Below are positions 36,901 to 44,753 of a stretch of DNA of 51,534 nucleotides, piece by piece. The stretch lies in the NCBI GenBank assembly GCA_024401055.1, contig JAKSLT010000008.1, forward strand, positions 1-51,534, written 5' to 3'. The stretch is from Bacteroidaceae bacterium (GTDB taxonomy: Bacteria > Bacteroidota > Bacteroidia > Bacteroidales > Bacteroidaceae). The position numbers and the translations under genes were made by a program. The number at the start of each line of letters is the position of its first letter. Positions within the stretch are counted from its first letter, which is position 1. The notes under the pieces are model-generated. The model was not told where the DNA came from, made no database searches, and was given only the letters and a program-made list of their open reading frames with translations.

Positions 36901-37424
36901 CCAGCGAACCTCTCTACAAGCTCGTAGGCACCTATCAGGGTGGCTTCCAGTTCGACTACTATGAAGGCGACGCCGTTATCCCCGCAGGCACTCCCGTGCT
37001 CTACTACAGCGAGGACGATGGCTACAGCGTTGACATGTTCGGCACCGCTGCCGGCGAACTCGACAAGCTGACCTACACCACCGAAGCCAAGAGTCAGGAA
37101 GGCATGTTCGGTACCCTCGTGGGCATCGAAAAGGCTCCTCTCGGCGTTGGTATCTTCTGGGGTAAGAAGGTCGTACCCGCTGAAGACGGCGACCAGATTG
37201 CTCCTAACACCGGTTACCTCCTCCGTGGCACTGACTGCGGCCGCGAAGGCGAAATCGCCATCTACTATGACTCCAACGTAGGCACCGTTGAAGGTATCGA
37301 CAGCGCCGTCGTAGTGAAGAAGAGCAACAACCGCGGCACCTTCAACCTCCAGGGTCAGAAGGTAAGCGGCAAGCTGCCCGCCGGCCTCTACATCGTAAAC
37401 GGCCACAAGGTAGTTGTGAAGTAA
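33903..37424 (+). CDS. Giant secreted multidomain surface protein, family copy B2
   Basis: A 1173-residue paralogue of the 29877-33416 product: signal peptide (MKKFYTLLALCLFGLVSMSA), 'YIIKNVETGQYLSD', the block 'FDPENFRIGSGPGEYSEETV', 'YFQNYYTGRYMSD', an F5/8 type C-like domain ('ILDGDYNTYYHSFWSQ'), helical segments ('VRKALEDAMAKAQEELAAEA'), the C-terminal beta domain ('IPAGTPVLYYSEDDGY', 'IAPNTGYLL') and the tail 'FNLQGQKV..GLYIVNGHKVVVK'. It uses GCT, GTT and GGT codons far more often than B1 and most neighbours, which may reflect high expression or a different history. It is followed by a terminator related to those of the other copies. Function is inferred only as a surface adhesin or binding protein. 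Confidence 0.85.
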   Translation: MKKFYTLLALCLFGLVSMSAKDYYTLEGISTSEYPSVDKFEVGVSYFIGNARMNARTYLCPTGATEALSSACLYQFEEAGTVKHTEVNEKGETVDIFYTSYIIKNVETGQYLSDPTTYTASRSRAQEFTILPGEVFNAEATGEGGGAPYHVDWTSVKYNPLTATSDYDTNGNFILADPFIDGSKTCWVISLANSEETDEDGNAGARYLSTYGGASFMGYRDTNCWAIYVPAKITGEAAMDAAFQDILGGVEFDPENFRIGSGPGEYSEETVNGMIAAWEVFSELLNYGGTDDECNAAIAQLQEAYEAMMASMGTLNDGQFYRFWNWRDNGNWSACMYEGANQVKWTANYTAPEVLDVDGSHYVWKLCKIDGKNYFQNYYTGRYMSDKDGFSTAFPSTVDPVTSFTIEPSDEAGSFNIHGDERSSSWGMHTQVNGYVVVYWNAGTSTNNQGSLWKVETIDPEQIAALEAELEQAHKNQQLSNLLGDATMTYNKGFAYDQYLTDLSQMTFNRTETGEGSEANILDGDYNTYYHSFWSQQGDLGQPHWFQVAVEEPLQEFALDVVRRGINSNKNGAVVQWFVAGTNDAAQADADDYVEGDMAATVEQYKSTWEGCQVVDGEYNQSVVYKGSNYDNAMATFNVNLGKPCKYIRFMAQLRMPDTIVNDTISTDPLEIETTINYYDKPADNIYMCVGEVAMRGMEINPEISLINAVPADVRKALEDAMAKAQEELAAEAATDETYAELEKAYEDFLNNFPEPQVLKDLLEDAQGWLDEAPIGDEVGYFPEGATADLEAAIEQVSGTVKDVMSMEEINAGKKALNDAIDALQAKLIYPEEGIYMIQSTTDPEAAAFEQYVGNLWSGETQLIWGGNGDELEASNHPGYFWKLTKNEDGTYSLYNYGTGNYLQAQPEETSPVGAAAEKSSFTLRSARQGGSFNIVFGENNFMNADPNGVIVTWGSAKGADNSSFAFVEASEEWSGDYGFYYEAGKPQIITLPFDVVNDSSEPLYKLVGTYQGGFQFDYYEGDAVIPAGTPVLYYSEDDGYSVDMFGTAAGELDKLTYTTEAKSQEGMFGTLVGIEKAPLGVGIFWGKKVVPAEDGDQIAPNTGYLLRGTDCGREGEIAIYYDSNVGTVEGIDSAVVVKKSNNRGTFNLQGQKVSGKLPAGLYIVNGHKVVVK

Positions 37425-37479
37425 GCACTTCCAAGAGTGCAGAGCCCTCAGGGCCCTGCCCGGAACACATAATGATAAG

Positions 37480-37513
37480 GACCGCATCCCACGTGGGGTG
37501 CGGTTCTTTTTTT
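37480..37513 (+). terminator. Intrinsic terminator of giant paralogue B2
   Basis: GACCGCATCCCACG then TGGGGTGCGGTTC and a T-run, about 55 bases after the stop codon. Confidence 0.9.
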
Positions 37514-37552
37514 GTTTGAAGTTCTGAAAGGACGACAGGTTTTGCCGACTCT

Positions 37553-37588
37553 AATCATATAAATCATAATTCATCATATAAATCTTCA
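37553..37588. repeat. Degenerate period-9 'aatcata' repeat
   Basis: Units aatcatata, aatcataat, tcatcatat, aaatcttca at 37553, 37562, 37571 and 37580. Close to the repeat at 13752-13789. Confidence 0.55.
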
Positions 37589-37654
37589 TAACGCCGCAGG
37601 CCGCTGCGCTGGCTATAATGATTAAGTTGTTCTTAGTCGGCATTTAGTCATCAT

Positions 37655-37742
37655 GGCCACAGCTGTGACGCATACTTGGCCACAGTTGTGACCGATACTT
37701 GGCCACAGCTGTGACGCATACTTGGCCACAGCTGTGGCCATG
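37655..37742. repeat. Four 23-bp repeats with a CAGCTG palindrome
   Basis: Copies start at 37655, 37678, 37701 and 37724, exactly 23 bases apart; each begins GGCCACAGCTGTGAC followed by gcatactt (the second has CAGTTG). The last copy ends ggccatg, so the whole array is bracketed by catggcc and ggccatg. The remaining sequence to the rsmH promoter is unremarkable. Confidence 0.92.
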
Positions 37743-37954
37743 ACGACGATGTCGGCGAAAGCGTGTGCCGGAAGACCGGAATCGCTTGCCGCTTGCCTAT
37801 GCGGGAATTTGCAAACCTTGAATGAGAAGACTTATCCCGAACTGAGGTAAAGGAGAGAGGGACAAGAGGAAGGCGGGGAGGAGGCGATGCGGTGCTGCAA
37901 GGTTAAGAATGAGAAAAAGTTAAGATTGGATGCTGCTATGTGATATTATTTTAG

Positions 37955-37962
37955 TAATTTTG
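37955..37962 (+). promoter_or_regulatory. -7 element before rsmH
   Basis: TAATTTTG 21 bases before the ATG at 37984, without a clear TTTG upstream. A leader this short supports the ATG at 37984 rather than one at 37930, which lies upstream of the element. Confidence 0.5.
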
Positions 37963-37983
37963 CAGCGTGGAAAAAGTTCTTTG

Positions 37984-39033
37984 ATGGAAAAGTGCCCTAC
38001 ATACCATGTTCCCGTGCTACTGCGCCCCTGTATTGAGGCGTTGGTAACACGCCCCGACGGCGTGTATGCCGACATGACTTTCGGCGGTGGCGGCCATAGC
38101 CGCGGCATATTGGAAGCGCTCGGGCCACACGGGCAACTCTACAGTTTCGACCAGGATGCCGACGCGGAGCGCAACGCTACGCAGACGGGACCAGAGGGCA
38201 GGGTGTTTCAGGATAAGGAGCGCTTCACATTCGTGCGTTCCAATTTTAGGTATTTGAAGAACTGGATGAGGTACTACAGCCCCCTCACCCGCTCCCCCAA
38301 GGGGGAGTGCCTCGCTTCGCTCGAGTCCGCCTGCGGCGGAGATACTTATGAGCGATTGGAAAAGGGATTGCAAGGGACAACAGACAACAGACAACAGACA
38401 GAGCCAGCTGCGTTTTGCTGTCTGGACGGGGTCCTGGCCGATTTGGGCGTAAGCTCGCACCACTTCGACACCGAGGAGCGCGGCTTCAGTTTCCGCTTCG
38501 ACGCGCCGCTGGACATGCGCATGAACGGGCGTGGGGGGCAGACGGCGGCTGACGTGCTGAACACCTACGACGAGGAACGGCTGACGAAGATTTTCCAGCT
38601 CTACGGTGAGATACGCCAAGGTCGCGCGCTCGCACGTAATATTATTAAGAGGCGTCAGCAACAGCCGCTGACAACCACCGGGCAGCTGCGCGAAATGGTG
38701 AACGGCAACCTCCTGCCGCAGGCCTTCCAAGCCCTACGCATAGAAGTGAACCATGAGATGGAGGCGCTGGAGGAGATGCTCGGCGCGGCCATAGAATGCC
38801 TGAAGCCCGGCGGACGGCTGGTGGTGCTGACGTACCACTCGCTGGAGGACCGCATGGTGAAGAACTTCATCAAGGCGGGCAACGTGGAGGGGCGCGTGGC
38901 GCAGGACTTCTACGGTAACCGCCTGACGCCGCTGAGGGCGGTGAACAACAAGGTCATCGTACCCTCGGCCGAGGAACAGGAGGCCAACCCGCGGTCGCGC
39001 TCCGCCAAACTGCGCATTGCCGAAAAAATATAA
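37984..39033 (+). CDS. rsmH: 16S rRNA (cytosine(1402)-N(4))-methyltransferase with an internal repeat-derived insert
   Basis: A 349-residue SAM-dependent methyltransferase (MraW) that modifies 16S rRNA C1402; the start is 'MEKCPTYHVPVLL'. Family signatures: 'DMTFGGGGHSRGIL' (SAM site), 'GVLADLGVSSHHFD', 'RGFSFRFDAPLDMRMN' and the C-terminal 'PLRAVNNKVIVPS'. Between 'FRYLKNWMRYY' and 'CLDGVLADLG' there is an extra stretch of about 47 residues that other family members, as I know them, lack; its DNA is made of a palindromic element and a heptamer repeat (see 38278-38419). It is the first gene of the cell-wall cluster; no mraZ is found upstream. Downstream ftsL starts after 48 bases. Confidence 0.95.
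   Translation: MEKCPTYHVPVLLRPCIEALVTRPDGVYADMTFGGGGHSRGILEALGPHGQLYSFDQDADAERNATQTGPEGRVFQDKERFTFVRSNFRYLKNWMRYYSPLTRSPKGECLASLESACGGDTYERLEKGLQGTTDNRQQTEPAAFCCLDGVLADLGVSSHHFDTEERGFSFRFDAPLDMRMNGRGGQTAADVLNTYDEERLTKIFQLYGEIRQGRALARNIIKRRQQQPLTTTGQLREMVNGNLLPQAFQALRIEVNHEMEALEEMLGAAIECLKPGGRLVVLTYHSLEDRMVKNFIKAGNVEGRVAQDFYGNRLTPLRAVNNKVIVPSAEEQEANPRSRSAKLRIAEKI
38278..38419 (+). repeat. In-frame composite repeat insert in rsmH (palindrome plus heptamers)
   Basis: It begins with agccccctcacccg and the perfect palindrome CTCCCCCAAGGGGGAG (38292-38307), followed by a second hairpin CCGCC..GGCGG (38327-38339). It ends with the heptamer run GACAACA x3 (38376-38401). The reading frame stays open and encodes SPLTRSPKGEC.. 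and ..TTDNRQQTE. The sense-strand palindrome is identical to that in the BspA-like gene (49211-49226 complement). Confidence 0.85.
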
Positions 39034-39081
39034 GAAAAAAAACGAAAGTGAAGAGCCCTCGGACCGGGCCTGCCTAGAACC

Positions 39082-39420
39082 ATGAGCAAAAAGAACAAAA
39101 AAGAAAAACACCGCTCTCCGCTAGCCTACTGGCGCGAGGTGATGGGCGGCAAATACCTGACGGGCGAGACAATGCGCCGCAACATAAAGTATCTGCTGCT
39201 GATAATCCTGCTTGCCATTATCTACGTGAGCAACCGCTACCAGTGCCAGCAGGCCATGATTCAGGGCAAGCAACTGACGGACACGCTGATGGACCGGCGC
39301 TACAAGGCGCTGACGGCGCAGAGCCAGCTGAAGAAGGCCACGCTGCGCAGCCACGTGGAGAAAAACCTCCCCGACAGTACCATCAAGACGCCGAACGACC
39401 CCATGTTCGTAGTGAAGTAA
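39082..39420 (+). CDS. ftsL: FtsL-like cell division protein
   Basis: A 112-residue single-pass membrane protein: a basic cytoplasmic N-terminus (~1-35), one transmembrane helix (~36-50, 'YLLLIILLAIIYVSN') and a periplasmic part with coiled-coil-like pattern. This architecture and the place between rsmH and ftsI match the FtsL-like proteins of Bacteroidota. It would join the FtsQLB-type divisome complex. Confidence 0.8.
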   Translation: MSKKNKKEKHRSPLAYWREVMGGKYLTGETMRRNIKYLLLIILLAIIYVSNRYQCQQAMIQGKQLTDTLMDRRYKALTAQSQLKKATLRSHVEKNLPDSTIKTPNDPMFVVK

Positions 39421-39466
39421 CCCTCCCATAACCGACTCAGTCACACTGGGCAGAGCAGCAAGAAAG

Positions 39467-41896
39467 ATGCAAGACAATAAAAAGAAGGCCAAGACCAAGG
39501 CAAGCCGCACCAAAGTGATGAACCGCTATTTCGTGGTCATCGCCTTAGCCTTCGCGTGCGGTATTCTCGTGATAGGACGCATGTGCCAGCTCACGTTCCT
39601 TCAAGGCGAATATTGGGAGAAGGTGAGCCAACGTTTCGTGCGCGAGGATGTGCAGATAGCCCCCCAACGCGGCAACATCCTGGCCGCCGACGGGCAGATG
39701 CTGGCCACCTCGCTGCCGCAGTACCGCTTGTATATGGACTTCATGGCCTATGACAAGGACAGCGTGATGCAGGCGAAGGCCCAGGCCCTGCGCGACTCCA
39801 TCATCTGCGCCGACACGCTGCGCGTCATTCCCGGACTGCTCAACCGCAGGAAAGAGGTCATACCCGAGAGCACACAGCAGAAGCACATCGACAGCTGCCG
39901 CAATGTTCTGACAGCCCTCTGCGAAGGCATGCACAAGCTCTTCCCCGAAGACATCGACGCGGAACAATTCCGCAAGCACCTCATTGAGGGACGCGCCAAG
40001 AAGAGCAAGCACTGGGCGCTCTACAAGAAGAAAATCACCTACATACAGTACTGCCAGGTGAAGAAACTGCCCTTCTTCAACCTCGGTGCCAACCGCAGCG
40101 GCTTCCACACGCAAGACTACCCCACCCGCCAGAACCCCTACGGCAAGCTGGCCGCCCGCACCGTGGGCGACCTCTACGGCGAGAAGGACTCGGCACGTTG
40201 CGGTCTGGAACTGGCTTTCGACTCCCTGCTGCGCGGCAAGCCCGGCTACTGCCACCGTCAGAAGGTGCTCAATAACTTCGTAAGCATCTACGACAAGATG
40301 CCCGAAGACGGCTTTGACATCCGCACGACGCTCGACATCAACATGCAGGACATCGTGGAAAAGACGCTGGGCGAACATCTTAAGAGCATCGACGCCGACT
40401 TCGGCGTGTGCGCCGTGATGGAAGTGGCCACTGGCGACGTGAAGGCCATCAGTTCCCTCGACCGTTTGGGCGACGGCTCGTACCTTGAAATCAGCAATCG
40501 CGCCGTGAGCCTGCTCATGGAGCCGGGCTCGGTGTTCAAGGGAGTGAGTTTCATGGTGGGACTGGACGAAGGCGCCTTCAACCTAAATACGATGGTGGAG
40601 ACCTTCAATGGCCAGTATAACTTCTATGGTGCAAGAATGAGAGACTCCAACTGGAGTAAGGGCGGCAACGGCTACATCTCGGCGGCCGAGGTGTTTGAGA
40701 AATCCAGCAACATCGGCACGGGACGCCTCATTGACGAATACTATCACGATAAGCCCGAAAAATACGTTGAAGCCGTGTATCGCACCGGCATTCACGACGA
40801 CCTGCAGCTCCCGCTGCCCGGCTACGCCAGGCCCAACATCCGCCAGCCCAAGAAAGACGCCACCAACCACTATTGGGCCAACTGGAGCAAGACGGCTCTG
40901 GCCTGGATGAGCATGGGATACGAGACGCAGGTGCCGCCCATTTCCACCCTGACGTTCTACAACGGCATAGCCAACGGCGGCAAGATGATGTACCCGCGCT
41001 TTGTGCAGAGCGTGGAGAAAGACGGCGAGGTAATTCACGAATACCCCGTGAGGGTGTTGAGAGAACACATGTGTAAGCCCTCCACCGTGAGAGACCTCCA
41101 CAAGATACTGCGCGGCGTAGTGGTGAAAGGAACCGGCAAGCAATGCGGCTCCAAGAATTTCAGCGTCAGCGGAAAGACCGGCACGGCACAGGTATGGACG
41201 AAGAACGGCCGCAGCAGCAAATACTTCGTCACGTTTGTGGGCTTCTTCCCTTCGGAACGCCCCAAATACACCATGATAGTGTGCGTCCAGAAGGACTATC
41301 CGGCATACGGCGGCAGCACCTGCGGCCCCGTGTTTAAGAAAGTGGCCGAAAGCATCATGGCACAGAACATGGAGACCAACCTGGCCCTGCATACCGACAG
41401 CGTGAACACCCTCCGGCCTATTGTTCACCCCGGAAACCTAAGATCCACGCAGCAGAGCCTCAACGCCTTAGGCATAGACTGCAGCCCTACGGCCCACAAC
41501 GGCGAGGCATGGGGGGACGCCACCCTCTCCGGAAAGACCTACAGGCTCAACGCTGAGAGAACACAGGGCAACGTCATGCCCAACCTCAAAGGCTACGGCC
41601 TGCGCGACGCTGTGTACCGTCTTGAGAAGATGGGGCTTACCGTGAGCGTGCGGGGCAGTGGCCGCGTGGTGCAGCAGAGCGTAGCGCCGGGCACGGCCGT
41701 GAAGAAAGGCCATAAAGTAACCCTCCTGCTCTCCAGCAACGGGAAGGCACCGCAGAAAGCACCTGCGCAGCAGTCCACTGCGCCACAGCAACAACCCGCA
41801 GCGCCACAGCAGCCCACCGGACAGACGGCACAGCAGTCTGCCACTCAGGCCAAGTCTGGCACCACACATTCCAAGCCTGCCACGACACAGCCCTGA
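39467..41896 (+). CDS. ftsI: Division-type penicillin-binding protein (transpeptidase) with PASTA domain
   Basis: An 809-residue class B PBP that cross-links septal peptidoglycan. One N-terminal transmembrane helix (~20-40), a dimerisation domain with 'IAPQRGNILAADGQMLA', and the transpeptidase domain: active-site Ser355 in SVFK, SSN at 413-415 and KTG at 570-572. A PASTA domain follows (~680-745, 'MPNLKGYGLRDAVYRLEKMG'). The last ~60 residues are Q/P/A/T-rich and of low complexity. It lies 46 bases after ftsL and 45 before murE. Confidence 0.95.
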   Translation: MQDNKKKAKTKASRTKVMNRYFVVIALAFACGILVIGRMCQLTFLQGEYWEKVSQRFVREDVQIAPQRGNILAADGQMLATSLPQYRLYMDFMAYDKDSVMQAKAQALRDSIICADTLRVIPGLLNRRKEVIPESTQQKHIDSCRNVLTALCEGMHKLFPEDIDAEQFRKHLIEGRAKKSKHWALYKKKITYIQYCQVKKLPFFNLGANRSGFHTQDYPTRQNPYGKLAARTVGDLYGEKDSARCGLELAFDSLLRGKPGYCHRQKVLNNFVSIYDKMPEDGFDIRTTLDINMQDIVEKTLGEHLKSIDADFGVCAVMEVATGDVKAISSLDRLGDGSYLEISNRAVSLLMEPGSVFKGVSFMVGLDEGAFNLNTMVETFNGQYNFYGARMRDSNWSKGGNGYISAAEVFEKSSNIGTGRLIDEYYHDKPEKYVEAVYRTGIHDDLQLPLPGYARPNIRQPKKDATNHYWANWSKTALAWMSMGYETQVPPISTLTFYNGIANGGKMMYPRFVQSVEKDGEVIHEYPVRVLREHMCKPSTVRDLHKILRGVVVKGTGKQCGSKNFSVSGKTGTAQVWTKNGRSSKYFVTFVGFFPSERPKYTMIVCVQKDYPAYGGSTCGPVFKKVAESIMAQNMETNLALHTDSVNTLRPIVHPGNLRSTQQSLNALGIDCSPTAHNGEAWGDATLSGKTYRLNAERTQGNVMPNLKGYGLRDAVYRLEKMGLTVSVRGSGRVVQQSVAPGTAVKKGHKVTLLLSSNGKAPQKAPAQQSTAPQQQPAAPQQPTGQTAQQSATQAKSGTTHSKPATTQP

Positions 41897-41941
41897 CCCA
41901 TCAAGCCTAAAAAAACATAACAACATAAAAAAGAGAAGGAC

Positions 41942-43414
41942 ATGCTACTATCAGCCCTCCTTAAACAATCACACATAACCATACTCGCCACCAACGGCTC
42001 GTTGGAGAGAGAGGTGAGCGGCGTCAGTCTGGACTCCCGCCAAGTGAAGCCCGGCCACCTCTTCTTCGCCGTGAAAGGCACGCAGGCCGACGGCCACGCC
42101 TACATCCCCAAAGCCTTGGAGCTGGGCGCCATCGCCGTGATAGGCACCGAGCCCGTGGAGAACATTGCCCTCAGCACCGCAACGGCGGAGAGCGTCAGCT
42201 ACATACAAGTGGCCGACAGCCAGAGCGCAGTGGGTGCCATCGCCACAGTGTTCTATGGCAACCCCTCACAGAAGCTGCACCTCGTAGGCGTCACCGGCAC
42301 CAACGGCAAGACCACCACCGCCACGCTGCTCTATCAGCTCGTGCGGCTCTTGGGTCACAAGGCCGGCCTGCTCAGCACCGTATGCAACTACGTAGACGAC
42401 CGCGTCGTGCCCGCCGCCCAGACCACGCCCGACCCCGTCACCCTAAACGCCCTCCTGGCCGAGATGGTAGCTGAAGGTTGCGAGTACGCCTTCATGGAAT
42501 GCTCCAGCCACGCCATTCATCAGCGCCGCATCGCCGGCCTCACTTTCGCCGGCGGCGTGTTTACCAACCTCACGCGCGACCATCTGGACTATCACGGCAC
42601 CTTCGAAGCCTACCGCGACGCCAAGAAACTCTTCTTCGACGAGCTCCCTCGCGAGGCCTTCGCCATCACCAACGCCGACGACCGCAACGGCCTCTTCATG
42701 ACGCAAAACTGCCGCGCCGCCGTCCAGACCTACTCCACGCGCACCGCCGCCGACCTCAAGGCCCGCATCATCGAGGAGAGTCTCGAGGGCATGCTGCTCC
42801 GCCTGGACGACGAGGAAGTGAGCGTGCGCTTCGTGGGCCGCTTCAACGTGAGCAACCTTCTCGGCGTTTACGGTGCCGCCCGCGCCCTGGGATTCCCGAA
42901 GGAAGACGTGCTCCGTGCCCTCTCGCTGCTGAAGCCCGTCAACGGCCGCTTCGAGGCCATCCGCTCACCGAAAGGTGTCAGCGCCATAGTAGATTATGCC
43001 CACACCCCCGATGCGCTGGAGAACGTCTTGAACGCCATCCACGACGTACTGCGGGGCCGCGGCCACGTCATCACCGTGTGCGGCGCCGGCGGCAACCGCG
43101 ACAAGGGCAAGCGTCCCCTCATGGCACAGGAAGCCGTGCGACAGTCCGACCGCGTCATCATCACCTCCGACAATCCCCGCTTCGAAGAGCCAGAAGCCAT
43201 CATTCAGGACATGCTCGCCGGCCTCAACGACGAGCAACGCCAGAAAGTGCTGACCATCACCGACCGCCGGGAGGCCATACGCGCCGCCGTCATGATGGCA
43301 CAGAGCGGCGACGTCATACTCGTGGCCGGCAAGGGGCACGAGCCCTATCAGGAAATCAAAGGCGTGAAGCATCACTTCGATGACCACGAAGAGATAAGAG
43401 CAGCCTTTCAATAA
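41942..43414 (+). CDS. murE: UDP-MurNAc-L-Ala-D-Glu:meso-diaminopimelate ligase
   Basis: A 490-residue cytosolic Mur ligase that adds the third amino acid to the peptidoglycan stem. The ATP-binding loop is '[12 protein letters not shown]' (~116-127). The DNPR motif (Asp410-Arg413), which marks meso-diaminopimelate specificity, is present in '[10 protein letters not shown]'. '[13 protein letters not shown]' and '[13 protein letters not shown]' are further signatures. Length is normal. Confidence 0.96.
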   Translation: MLLSALLKQSHITILATNGSLEREVSGVSLDSRQVKPGHLFFAVKGTQADGHAYIPKALELGAIAVIGTEPVENIALSTATAESVSYIQVADSQSAVGAIATVFYGNPSQKLHLVGVTGTNGKTTTATLLYQLVRLLGHKAGLLSTVCNYVDDRVVPAAQTTPDPVTLNALLAEMVAEGCEYAFMECSSHAIHQRRIAGLTFAGGVFTNLTRDHLDYHGTFEAYRDAKKLFFDELPREAFAITNADDRNGLFMTQNCRAAVQTYSTRTAADLKARIIEESLEGMLLRLDDEEVSVRFVGRFNVSNLLGVYGAARALGFPKEDVLRALSLLKPVNGRFEAIRSPKGVSAIVDYAHTPDALENVLNAIHDVLRGRGHVITVCGAGGNRDKGKRPLMAQEAVRQSDRVIITSDNPRFEEPEAIIQDMLAGLNDEQRQKVLTITDRREAIRAAVMMAQSGDVILVAGKGHEPYQEIKGVKHHFDDHEEIRAAFQ

Positions 43415-43425
43415 ATAATTCAAAA

Positions 43426-43463
43426 TCGAATAATCGAGAAATCGAGTCCTCGAATAATCCAAT
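43426..43463. repeat. Period-8 tandem repeat between murE and mraY
   Basis: Units tcgaataa, tcgagaaa, tcgagtcc, tcgaataa, tccaatat start at 43426, 43434, 43442, 43450 and 43458. The last unit runs into the mraY start codon. It fills the gap between the two genes. Confidence 0.7.
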
Positions 43464-44735
43464 ATGCTATACTACATCTTCCGTTTCCTAGAAGGATACG
43501 GCATCGCCGGTTCCCGTCTGTGGAGCTACGTTTCCTTCCGTGCCCTGTTGGCACTCATCGTTGCACTCATCATCAGCCTATGGTTCGGCGAGCACTACAT
43601 CCGTTGGATGAAGCGCCACAACCTCAGCGAGGAGCAACGCGACTTCAGCATCGACCCCTACGGCGTGGCCAAAAAGGGCGTGCCCTCGATGGGCGGTATC
43701 GTCATCCTCGTCGCCGTGTTCGTGCCCTGCCTGCTCTTCGGCCGCCTGCGCAATATCTACATTCTGCTGATGCTGGCCGCCACCGTATGGTTCGCCGGCA
43801 TAGGCTTCCTCGACGACTACATCAAGAACTTCCGCCACAACAAGGACGGCCTCGCCGGCCGATGGAAACTCGTGGGGCAGTTCATTGCCGGCCTCGCCGT
43901 GGGCCTTACGCTCTATTTCTCCCCCGACGCCGTGATACGTGAGAATGTATCCACGATGCAACGCGACGGCGTGGTGGAAGTCGTCCATAAGAGCGAGCCC
44001 GTGAAGAGTACAAAGACCACTATCCCCTTCTTCAAGAACAACAACCTCGACTATGCTGAAGTCGTCGGTTTCCTCGGCGACCACAAGCAGGCTGGCGGCT
44101 GGATTCTCTTCGTACTGATGACGGCCTTCGTTATCGCCGCCGTGAGCAACGGCGCCAACCTCAACGACGGTATGGACGGCATGTGCGCCGGCAACTCCGC
44201 TATCATCTACGTGGCGCTGGGCGTATTGGCCTACGTCAGTTCCCACATCGGTTTGGCCGGCTACCTCAACATCATGTTCGTGCCAGAGTCCGAGGAACTC
44301 GTAGTGTATTGCTGCGCCATGCTGGGAGCCCTTATCGGTTTCCTGTGGTACAACACCTACCCTGCCCGCGTCTTCATGGGCGACACGGGCTCGCTGATGA
44401 TAGGCGGCACCATCGGCGTGCTGGCCGTCATCATCCACAAGGAGCTCCTCATCCCCATCCTCTGCGGCATTTTCCTCATGGAGAGCATCAGCGTCATCCT
44501 CCAGACAGAATACGCCAAGGCCGGCAACCGCCGCGGCAAGAAGTGGCGCGTCTTCAAGCGTGCCCCACTCCACGACACCTTCCGCGTGAAGCCTGAAGAA
44601 ATGCTGCCCGACGCTAAGTACCTCTTCCGCAAGTGGCCCAAGACGCCGGCCTTGGAGTCGATGGTCACCGTACGCTTCTGGATTATCAGCATCCTGCTGG
44701 CCGTCCTCACTATCATAACACTAAAGATAAGGTAA
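43464..44735 (+). CDS. mraY: Phospho-N-acetylmuramoyl-pentapeptide-transferase
   Basis: A 423-residue polytopic membrane enzyme that makes lipid I from UDP-MurNAc-pentapeptide and undecaprenyl phosphate. Signatures are 'KKGVPSMGGIVI', 'GFLDDYIK', 'GANLNDGMDGMCAG', 'VFMGDTGSL' and the late 'RVFKRAPLHDTF'. It is longer than the ~360 residues of proteobacterial MraY because of a central insert (about residues 155-200), from memory usual in Bacteroidota. Confidence 0.96.
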   Translation: MLYYIFRFLEGYGIAGSRLWSYVSFRALLALIVALIISLWFGEHYIRWMKRHNLSEEQRDFSIDPYGVAKKGVPSMGGIVILVAVFVPCLLFGRLRNIYILLMLAATVWFAGIGFLDDYIKNFRHNKDGLAGRWKLVGQFIAGLAVGLTLYFSPDAVIRENVSTMQRDGVVEVVHKSEPVKSTKTTIPFFKNNNLDYAEVVGFLGDHKQAGGWILFVLMTAFVIAAVSNGANLNDGMDGMCAGNSAIIYVALGVLAYVSSHIGLAGYLNIMFVPESEELVVYCCAMLGALIGFLWYNTYPARVFMGDTGSLMIGGTIGVLAVIIHKELLIPILCGIFLMESISVILQTEYAKAGNRRGKKWRVFKRAPLHDTFRVKPEEMLPDAKYLFRKWPKTPALESMVTVRFWIISILLAVLTIITLKIR

Positions 44736-44753
44736 GACTATCGTCTAAAAAAA

